Source: Cytospora piceicola (Eukaryota > Ascomycota > Sordariomycetes > Diaporthales > Cytosporaceae). Taken from it: DNA of 64,000 nucleotides. Below, one piece after another: positions 56,001 through 64,000 of the stretch (positions are counted from its first letter, which is position 1; each line of letters starts with the position of its first letter). The stretch covers positions 682,001 through 746,000 of the forward strand of contig JALQBC010000014.1 of the NCBI GenBank assembly GCA_023375675.1, read 5' to 3'. The notes under the pieces are model-generated. The model was not told where the DNA came from and made no database searches. It saw only the letters and a program-made list of their open reading frames with translations. Made by a program: the position numbers and the translations under genes.

Positions 56001-57139
56001 GCTTGCGGAGAAAATAGAAAATGCCGCTCGACAATCCATTACATGATAGCCGGCAGGAGGTGTGTACCAAGGTACTCAAGTACATATTCGGGTCTCAGGG
56101 CACACAGGATAAGGAAAGAGTTATCTTCCGGACGCCCAGGGCTGTCAGTCCGACAACCCTGCCCTTTCACTGTGCCCTAAAGCTGTTTGGTTGCACCAAA
56201 ATGCACTTGGCAATGCCACACCGAGTAATCCGGCTAGACGGGATTGATATTCATGGAAGGCGTTCTGACGTTTGGTCTTGAGTGCCGATTGATGGGGTTC
56301 GAGAGGCGTTAACTAGACCCACTTGGCCTTCCCAATGACACTTGACCACCAGTATCAATTGATGTCAGGTATAATCCTTGCACATACGTATCCTACTGAT
56401 ATATCTACCTGGCTGCCTGGATCTATACTAGGACTGCTAGGAACGGACGTACTGCGTAGTATACTGTAAATCAAAAAAATAAAACCAAAAAAATGATAAA
56501 AAGAAACGAAAAGGCAGGAGACAAAAAGGACAGGAATTGGAAATACCTTGAGTGCCAAGTTTCGCATCGCAGTTTCGCAGTGTTGCATTTCCGGAGGGGA
56601 GGAACTCCTCCTGGAGCCAAAGTGTGTGTGTCGCATTCTCCAGACCTCTTTATCCCGTTTTTGACCCATCTACATAATCCACCCCTGTCACACCTGCCTC
56701 TTCCCAACCTTAACCTGCAGAGGCTCCAGTAGCCGGTCAAGGTTCAGGTTGTCTTGATCGACTAGCAGCAGGCAGGCACCACAACAGTGTGCCAGTGTGC
56801 CCCAGGTGGCTCCGTGGCTCCCAGGCTCCCTGGCCGTCGGCCAACTCACCTCCAGTCAACGTTCAGTTCACTTGATGGGCGGAACCCAATCCGCTCCCCT
56901 TTTTCCCTCTTCTTCACTTTTTTGCTGCCGTGGATGACGCCAATCCATCCTTTTCCTTCAACACCCTCCAAAAACAATCTTTTAACCTTTTACCTCTACT
57001 ACCTTATCAAAACAAAACAAAACAAAAAACACCCCACGAACGAAACTCCCCCCCCCCTTCCTCTTCGTTCTCCTATTGTGTCTAGATGCATTCTCGCCTC
57101 GAGCCTTGGGTTCTCCAGCCCACACAATGATCGCCGACA
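50004..57139. other. 7 kb gene-free interval beside het-c
   Basis: No coding sequence with recognisable features was found on either strand; open frames are short and unrelated to each other. It contains the SINE-like element at 52280-52595, an exact TACCTAGGTA at 53061-53070, a poly-G run near 53649-53663, a second G run near 53988-53999 and AAAAC repeats near 57001-57030. A few stretches (53720-54250) look faintly codon-like but are broken by stops and could be an old, unrecognised pseudogene. Confidence 0.5.
52280..52595 (+). repeat. Candidate tRNA-derived SINE or structured repeat
   Basis: An A-box-like TGGTGTAGTGG (52292-52302) and a B-box-like GAGTTCGATTAC (52348-52359) are spaced as in a tRNA-type pol III promoter. 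The A box lies in a perfect 12-bp hairpin (arms 52286-52297 and 52327-52338) with five further inner pairs. A diverged duplicate of the B-box-to-AATGTTAACCCT segment follows about 110 bases later (around 52458-52510). A second palindrome (GGCCGCG arms, 52551-52570) and a T-rich end (from 52575) close the unit. No intact tRNA fold is present. One copy only was seen in the window. Confidence 0.45.
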
Positions 57140-59290
57140 ATGATGGGCAACAGTAAGCACGGACTCTTCGATTCAGCATCAATTCAATCTATCAACTGCA
57201 TCTGGGACCTTCCAGGGCTGTTTTCCCGTCTTGGAGTTACGCCAGACGAGACGTCAAATCTCTTGGGACTTGCTGGGCATCGCTTCCCCAGCCTTGGCAG
57301 CCGTCTTGGCACCACGAGACAACCACAGATTTGCCCTTCGCCCAGAAGCAAACTACCCATCCATATACACGCATTCCTACGGCTACTGACTGCCATTTTG
57401 TTTCACAGCCTACGTCGATGATATTCAAAATGCAGTGTATGTCTCGAGTTTGTATCTTGTCTTGTTGCAATTGTCATATTCTATGCATAGCCTCCCGTTC
57501 TGTCCCACCTCATCCTGGCGGGTCCGTGGTGGTAGTGTGGTCGTCTTGTCAGCGCCATCGCCATCGCCATCGCCATCGTCATCGTCGACATTGAGAAGCC
57601 GCCATCCTGCATCAAATTGTCGCCAAGCGGTCCCCTTTCCCAGGCCCCTCTCTTTACATGCAGTTTTCCCGTCACCATCATCACGGGTCAATTCCCAATC
57701 AAATTGTCCCCGTCTTGGCAGGCTGCCACGCCGACTGGGAATGGGTCCTTTTCCATACCATATGTTTTTAAGATGAACCGGATTATCTATCTTCATAATA
57801 TCCAGCATTGATATCATCCTCATCGGGCTAGCCCTTTACTGACACGCTTTTCAAGTCTTCTGTTCAGCAATCCGGTGTGGTCTGGTTCCGATAGCATTCC
57901 TTCGACCGTCATCAGGAATATCACTGCGCTCTCCGTGAGTCGTCCCGTGCCTGACGCGTCTACTCGTTCTAGCGTCTCTTCCCGTCGCCGGCGCCGTCGC
58001 CGTGGGCACCCCATTAATGTCGTACAGAGTGATATTGCCTACTCTGCGGAACTAAATGAAAACATCACCATCCTGTCGTCCAAGTACTCCCCGACCAATG
58101 ATGGCATCATTCAGGGTCTGATGTATGTCCCTGACCTCGACGCCAGCGACCCGTGCAAGGAGTTGGAGTCTGCCTACATACCATCTACAGCCGTACGACA
58201 GTCGGACCTGCCGCCGTCCGACTACAATCTCATCGCTCTGGTGCCTTGGTACAATGCCAACTGTACAAGAGCCTACCTGACAGCCGCTACCGTCGATCCT
58301 ATTCGAGCATATATCACATACAAACCGGACAATGGATCCGAAAAGCCCCCGGGGGTCAAGGACGAACAATGGAACCTGCATGACTCTGGCGCCTGGAAGA
58401 CAAACAGCAAATTTCCCATCTATGCTGTGCCCGGAATGATGGGCTCTGCCATGATGGAGGCATTGAGCCTATACTCTGGCAATGTCAGCTCAGTGCCCTA
58501 TGGCGAGAATATTACCGCCATGTACAGCCCGGATGCCGACGACTATGTCCGGATATGGTCACAAATTCACCTGGCAACCTCTGATATGTTGCCAACCTTG
58601 TGGGTGTTCATCCTGGTGTGCATTGCTGTACTCTTACTGGTCGTGGCTGCCATTTCTTGTCTTATATATTACATCCAACGCAAACGCCGCACGTCACTAC
58701 AACGTCGTGTTGCCAGTGGTGAGGTGAATCTGGAGGCAATGAACATCAAACGCATCACAGTTCCGATCGAATACGTCGAAAAGTTCCCGCTCTTCACGTA
58801 TAACTACGAACCGAAGCCAAATGTGTCCCCGCCTTCGCCGACTTCTCAACAAGGACCAGCACAAGGCCATGTACGGAACAGCAACAAGAGCGTTGGTGAA
58901 GCGACATTGAGAACCCCAGCGCCCACTGTATCAGAGAAGGCTCTAGCTAGTCCAGCTGTCAGATCTTCTGTTGCAGGCTTGACGGCTGCCAGTAACGCGA
59001 CGGACCGTCAACCAACTTGCAGGATATGCTCGGAAGATTTCCAGAACCGTGTCACGATCATCCGCGAACTCCCTTGTGGCCACATATATCACCCGGAGTG
59101 CGTGGACGAAGTCCTCAGCGAGCAAAGCTCCCTATGTCCACGATGCAAAGCGTCGGTTCTTCCGAAGGGTTACTGTCCCAAAATAACAAATGCGATGGTC
59201 CGGCGTGAGAGGGCCATTCGACGACTACGGGGCCGGGTCATTGTCGAAGATTTAGCCGTGGAGCGTAGAGCGGTTCAGACAAGCCCTTAG
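57140..59290 (+). CDS. Membrane RING-H2 protein (PA-TM-RING-like E3 ligase), N-terminus unresolved
   Basis: The main exon runs from 57868 (after a CTGAC branch and TGTTCAG acceptor) to 59290, about 474 aa. Its N-terminal half carries several N-glycosylation sequons (NIT, NCT, NVS, NIT) and resembles a luminal protease-associated domain; a TM helix follows (LWVFILVCIAVLLLVVAAI). Near the end is a RING-H2 domain: CRIC, LPCGHIYHPEC, LCPRC. Such proteins are E3 ubiquitin ligases of the endomembrane system. The frame lacks an ATG upstream of the first conserved residues, so at least one 5' exon is needed. One phase-consistent solution uses mini-exons 57140-57152 (ATGATGGGCAACA) and 57409-57436, but this gives no signal peptide, which the topology would require, so the start is tentative. 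Confidence 0.75.
57552..57584. repeat. GCCATC hexanucleotide repeat
   Basis: Four to five near-perfect GCCATC/GTCATC units lie in the 5' region or intron of the RING gene. Confidence 0.8.
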
Positions 59291-59297
59291 ACACCAA

Positions 59298-59298
<1 letters not shown>

Positions 59299-59336
<38 letters not shown>
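59299..59336. repeat. CA dinucleotide microsatellite
   Basis: About 19 CA units immediately after the RING gene stop codon. Confidence 0.95.
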
Positions 59337-59337
<1 letters not shown>

Positions 59338-61637
59338 GACGAAAAGAGAGGAAACCAATGGGTTTCTGCAACAACACAGCCAGTACACAATCTACGGCAT
59401 AGAAATTGAGACGCGTCGAAGAATGCGTTACCCGTCCATACGGATGGAGACGCCGGGAGAACTGGAACGGACAGCCGATATAACGGGTTCGAACGACGTG
59501 TCCAGGGTTCTACTAAACTTTTTACTCGTTGAATATTTCTTTTGGACCTTGGTCCCATGATACCCCTTAGCAATTTTTTATATTTGGTTTCGCGAGGCAT
59601 CAATGGCGTTTGGGGGACAAGCGGTTTTGGCAAGGCATCATGTATGGTTCAGGCACACAACTCTGGGAGGCTATCTGCTGATTTTCTGGATTTATCTTTG
59701 GAGCAAAACAGCATGTTCGGTTGGGGTGAAAAAAGGCTGGAATAGAACTGCCTCTTAGTGGGAGAGGCAGCCCAGGAACCAGGCCTTGGTGTCCTGAGCG
59801 AGACGCAAATCGTGTCAAGTAGAGACGGCACGGAGCCCCTGAATGAAAGAAGTGTATTCCTGACAAACGCCCTGAATCCTGATATATTTGTGATATGCGG
59901 CTGCCAATATTGCATGAGTCTGATGGAGCGAGTCCTCGATGGTGGGGTGACTACTTGAGTACACAGCTGAACTGCAAAGCCCCAGTCACACCCTTCGAAG
60001 GCCTCAAGGAGCACCTGGGCAGAGCGTGGGTAGGGATGTAGATTCCACCATTGACCTAGGTACCGGCGAGCTGCGGCCAACACGTATTTGGTGCGGCCCT
60101 TTTGCTGTGGTAGGAAATAAGGCAGTGCTATTCGACACCCGCACGTGCGCCAGCCCACGTTTCATGCTGTCAACGGGAGCAGTGTGACGATAAAATTCCC
60201 CCGTACGGAAGCTTGTTCTCTCGTTAGAAATTCTGATTTGTGATACTTGCTCACCGGCTCCCACCACCAAACCGGTTTCCAGCATACGCATGCTTTCGCT
60301 GGGTTCCATTGGAGGTAGTGTATGATGACTAGGAGCTCCTCTCAAGCGAGTCACCCCGCTCCGGGAGCCCGAGCGAAATGTTCATCACCACGCAGTGCCC
60401 AGCTTCAGATCACCCTTTGAAAGACCGATATCTGGAGGTGCTTGAGAATCAGCGGCAGGGTAGTGAGCCTGTCAGATTACGTGTGTATATGATAACTGAT
60501 TCAGTGATGGAAGCACTTGGTCGTCCTCGAGCTGGGCGTGACCCTCGGCTTCGGTGTAGTGATCTTGCGGGCGACATTATCCTGCTCGCAGTTGATGTAC
60601 CAGTTCCGTATTGTCAGCCCATCACGGAGAACCAAGCAAGATCTGCATGTTACCACCTCCCAAATGTAGATAGGTGGCTTGTCATATACATCACCTCGGG
60701 GCTACCACTAGACTCATGACCAGCTCGCTCGGGACGAGCGCCTTCGTTTCCCGAATATCAGTGTTCTAGGTCAATATTTGTTATTTCCCTGATCTCGTGG
60801 CATATCATATCCGACCAAGTTCATAAGCAGGATGTTTCGCAATATCAATGCAGGAAGGGCCTGGAGACTTCTGTGAAGACCTCGGGAAGGAAGGGAACGG
60901 TGCTGTTGACATACATATGAATGATGGGGGGGGGGGCGGTATATGTCAATTACCCAACTGGTACACACCTTATGGCATACTACGTAGCGTTCGACGTATT
61001 ATATGGGAGGAAAAGGCTACATTGGGGCTCGTATCAGCATTGCAGTAAGTAGATAACCCGATTGTCTCTTCATCCCCGGGGATTTCCTTTCACTGCGGTA
61101 ATCCTCGACACCCGTGGACATAGTCGCTGCTCCAGTCGTAGTCATTGAGTATTGTATGGCCAAGAACATGTGCATTCAATGCCTTGTGATAAGCCACTCG
61201 AAGGGACCTACAGTTTAATGCCCTCCATACTAGGTAGGTCATATATAAGCTATCAAAAGAAAGGATTGGTCGTCCGGCAACCCTCTGGGTTTTCCAGATG
61301 CGCCAAGAATCTGTCGATCGGCGATCTGGGTAGGTTGAGTCTCCCTTCTTCTTATCCGCCGCAAGAGTGACCAATTTAGGTACCCAGCCCTAGGTTATGT
61401 ATGATGTGGTGATTACCGAAGACGAGATCGTGTCTGGGCTCCGAGCAATTATCGCCCTTCAGCACCGGAGGCGGCGGCATACCTTTGTGAGGTGGAGACC
61501 AGCCACATTGCCGTCTTCCTCATTGGCCTCCAGAGGCGGAGGGAGGCCGTGCTACCAATAAGGTGTTGAATGGTGCAATGTGTGTCGATGCAGGCGGCTC
61601 CGCTTAAGTGACGTGAGGTTGTCCGATGATGGCTGCG

Positions 61638-61685
61638 TACATACATACTTAGACATACACACATACATACATACATACATACATA
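61638..61685. repeat. CATA tetranucleotide microsatellite
   Basis: CATA units with one interruption near 61650. Confidence 0.85.
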
Positions 61686-63107
61686 TGTGGTGTGACTACT
61701 CCAAGACCGGCGGGCTAACTACTCTCGACGAAGACTTGGGTTACAATACCATACTGGCGGTACCCAACCGGGGAATTGGATTCCGGTCTCCCAAGCAGCA
61801 CTCCAGAACCAGATGTTCGGCGGCATCCGGCGGGCTGCGTGGGGAGTATCCCCGTAGCTTCGTCTTACATCCCGTATGAAGCCATCTCACGGTCATGGAT
61901 CGAGAGCAAATGATCCGGGCTGTGTTGCGGCCGGCCCAGCCTTGAGACTATACTCCGGGTTAGACAAGGGAACCGTGGTAAAGGTAGAGACGGTGGAGGT
62001 AAACTTACAACTTCAGAGAAGGATAAATGTATACTTGTGGTCATTCGAAAGGCAACTAGGCAGGAAATGGGCAATATACTACCTAGGTACCTAAGAAGCC
62101 AGGCTTTAATACTCATCCTCTTCCTCATATCCAAGGTGAGAGGCGGGGCAGACCTTACCACGGGTCTGCACCACCTACCTAGTACGCGCTCTCCATTGTC
62201 TTGTCGATGTTGCACAAAACGGCTGAGAGGTTGCGGAGTCTAGCCTCATACCTCGATCCTACAATATACCACGTATTATTACCGTGTCAGGTAACGGTGG
62301 TGGTGGCTCTCACGCCAATTCGGCAGGAGAACGATAGGCGCGAAACGAAAGGTACGTTAGAAGTGGCTGCTATGTGAAAGCGCCTCCTAGCTGCAGGCCT
62401 CCTCACAGATGACGAGGACAGGTCTGGGTCAGGCGTTCTGCAGCCTTCCAAGCCGGGTAGTGTTGTCTCCTACACCAACACCGCTTTGCTTGCTGCTTCA
62501 TCCAAAGGAAGTATTTGCACAAGTCGCGCAGCTTATACTCACCGGTCCTAGTGCCTGCCATTATCACCATCAGCTTCACCTGGGCTTCGACGCCATGACC
62601 AATACTGCCCCTCTGCGGGACGTGACTGGGGTGAGGGCGCCGTATCTGGCTGGTGCTGTAATGCAATTTTGCTGATATTAATTATGTGTGTTTTTTGAAA
62701 TTCCAACAATGTTACCTGGTATAAGAGAAAACACGATGCCTATAACGCCATGAGAAGGACCTCGCCCGCGCCGGTCCGTTACCAATTTGACCTCCAATTG
62801 AGGCCAACCAAGCCATCAGATGCACCTGACTCCTTTCCGACCAACGCCATTACATGACCACATAATTCAGATCAACCTCGGGTACTCGTCATCCCACTTC
62901 AAATCGGGTCCTTGGGACCTGAGTACCGACTGGCCAGTTGCTGAAGTCGAGCCGACCGCCCTTGTAGGCCTAGCTGTTGCTGCCGGTCCAGCTGCGCCAG
63001 TCAGACCCTTCGGATGTATTAGAGCTAGCTTCCGAAGACAAGGAAGAAGAATCTGTGCGGCGGCGCATTACCGTAGATTCATACAAAGGACGAGGAGATG
63101 TAGACCT

Positions 63108-64000
63108 CTACTCATCGTCATCCTCGTCCCATCTCTGCGTCTCCTTCTTGACGAGCTCCGTCACCTCGGCCTGCTTGAAGATGGAGCTTTCCGGCTCATT
63201 CGCCCGCGGCACCTTACCGAGGTTCTCCCCATCAAACACCGTGCCGATGCTCTCGATCCATCGTCTTCGCCGTTCCATCAGCGTCTTCGTGAGATCACCA
63301 ATGCCCGGCCTCGCCACGCCCGTGGCAGCCGGCACGGCGGCGCCCGGGCGGGACTTCTTCTTGGTCTTGCCCATGGTCCGTGTCCTCTTAAGATACGCGG
63401 CCTGCACCTGGCTGTCAAGATCCTCGAGGATAGTCTGGTACTCTTGGAACGCCATGCGCTCGCGGACGAGCTCGGAGAGTTTCTCCTTGCGTGCACCGTT
63501 GACGAGCATCTGCTCACGCAGACGACTTTGGAGGAGGCGGAGCCGCGCGGCGACCTCATCGTCGTAGGCGCCGTCGTAGTCGGTACGGGCATCTTCGGCT
63601 TGGGGCAGTTCCGAGTCGGCCGGCATGGGAAGAAACCCGATGTGTCGCAATTCCTGCTTGATGCGCTCGTCTACTTGATTGTAGTCGAGTTTCGGGTGAG
63701 TTGCTTTCTTCCAGGATTCGGAGTTGGAATCGGGCATGTGTGCTGCGGGTGAGAGCTCGCGCTCCGAGGGTTGTCCGTTGGGTTGCGTAGCAGAAGGGGC
63801 TGTGCTGTCGGGGCCGTCGAGGCTGTTCATTGACACGTCCATGATGTTGCCATTCGTCTCGCCGTTGGTTATGGGGCGTCCGTCCTCGCTAGCGACGGCG
63901 CGCCGCTCGGGCCTCATGGCTTGCATAAGGCGTGAGAGCAAGGGCCCAACTGACAGCTTATCCGTCTCGGCGATATCATCGGTCATGTGCTCAATGCTTC
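63108..64000 (-). CDS. NGG1: ADA3/NGG1 SAGA-complex subunit, C-terminal part (partial)
   Basis: The frame is open to the right edge, so the gene starts outside the window; 297 residues are seen. The Ada3 domain lies in the C-terminal half: [45 protein letters not shown], then a basic KTKKKSRPG block and [21 protein letters not shown]. Ada3 links Gcn5 and Ada2 in the SAGA/ADA histone acetyltransferase complexes and stimulates nucleosome acetylation in the nucleus. The first ATG in the visible part (63986) is probably internal, since family members are usually much longer and upstream codons stay open. Confidence 0.88.
   Translation of the reverse strand, partial: SIEHMTDDIAETDKLSVGPLLSRLMQAMRPERRAVASEDGRPITNGETNGNIMDVSMNSLDGPDSTAPSATQPNGQPSERELSPAAHMPDSNSESWKKATHPKLDYNQVDERIKQELRHIGFLPMPADSELPQAEDARTDYDGAYDDEVAARLRLLQSRLREQMLVNGARKEKLSELVRERMAFQEYQTILEDLDSQVQAAYLKRTRTMGKTKKKSRPGAAVPAATGVARPGIGDLTKTLMERRRRWIESIGTVFDGENLGKVPRANEPESSIFKQAEVTELVKKETQRWDEDDDE

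Larger units (their letters stand above)
59291..63107. other. 3.8 kb gene-free interval
   Basis: Between the RING gene and ADA3. It contains a CA microsatellite (59299-59336), a G run near 60927-60937, a CATA microsatellite (61638-61685) and an exact TACCTAGGTA at 62080-62089. An open stretch at 60378-60719 (113 codons) and others are not recognised and lack supporting features. Confidence 0.5.

Noticed and set aside
60378..60719. 113-codon open frame in the 59-63 kb interval
   Set aside because: No recognisable motif, no intron-linked neighbours and atypical codon use; not supported as a gene.
62820..63752. 310-residue plus-strand open frame opposite ADA3
   Set aside because: Antisense shadow; the minus strand clearly encodes the Ada3 domain.
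1..64000. CRISPR arrays, operons, bacterial promoters or a secondary-metabolite cluster
   Set aside because: No direct-repeat/spacer array, no PKS/NRPS/terpene genes; spliced genes with long spacers are eukaryotic.

Overview
The window is 64 kb of nuclear DNA from a filamentous ascomycete (Pezizomycotina), most likely a Sordariomycete. The reasons are short spliceosomal introns with GTANGT donors, CTRAC branch sites and CAG/TAG acceptors; GC-rich exons separated by long intergenic stretches rich in CCTAGG/TACCTAGGTA palindromes and microsatellites; and genes typical of the group, including a HET-C homologue, a fused fungal urease and an Ino4-like bHLH protein. The species cannot be fixed from this sequence. 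Gene models below were spliced by hand, and exon phases were checked so that each joined model is a multiple of three.

Layout. 0-8.8 kb: 5' part of a lipin-type phosphatidate phosphatase (runs off the left edge), a 3.3 kb divergent spacer, a membrane FN3/coiled-coil protein and a CMC1-like twin CX9C protein. 9-13.2 kb: D-amino-acid oxidase and a TET/JBP-like 2OG-Fe(II) dioxygenase, both on minus. 15.2-18.4 kb: an unrecognised 670-aa protein and UTP11. 19-23.2 kb: an amidohydrolase and a GH47 alpha-mannosidase. 24.2-31.6 kb: an Ino4-like bHLH factor, a Maf-family pyrophosphatase, mitochondrial threonyl-tRNA synthetase and a fungal coiled-coil membrane protein. 31.6-38.1 kb: a decayed zone with a Copia-type RNase H relic and a full-length, intron-bearing isoleucyl-tRNA synthetase pseudogene. 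38.1-41.1 kb: urease. 42.8-44.5 kb: HMG-box protein. 47.2-50.0 kb: HET-C. 50-57.1 kb: a gene-free stretch with a SINE-like element at 52.3-52.6 kb. 57.1-59.3 kb: a membrane RING-H2 protein. 59.3-63.1 kb: gene-free. 63.1-64 kb: C-terminal part of ADA3/NGG1, running off the right edge.

Most genes are unrelated housekeeping functions with no operon or biosynthetic-cluster logic. The least ordinary items are the TET/JBP-like dioxygenase, the IleRS pseudogene with retained introns beside a retroelement relic, the SINE-like structured repeat, the recurrent palindrome TACCTAGGTA (nine exact copies, all outside genes), and the repeat-bearing HET-C gene with a GC-AG intron. No CRISPR array, rRNA gene or intact tRNA gene was found.
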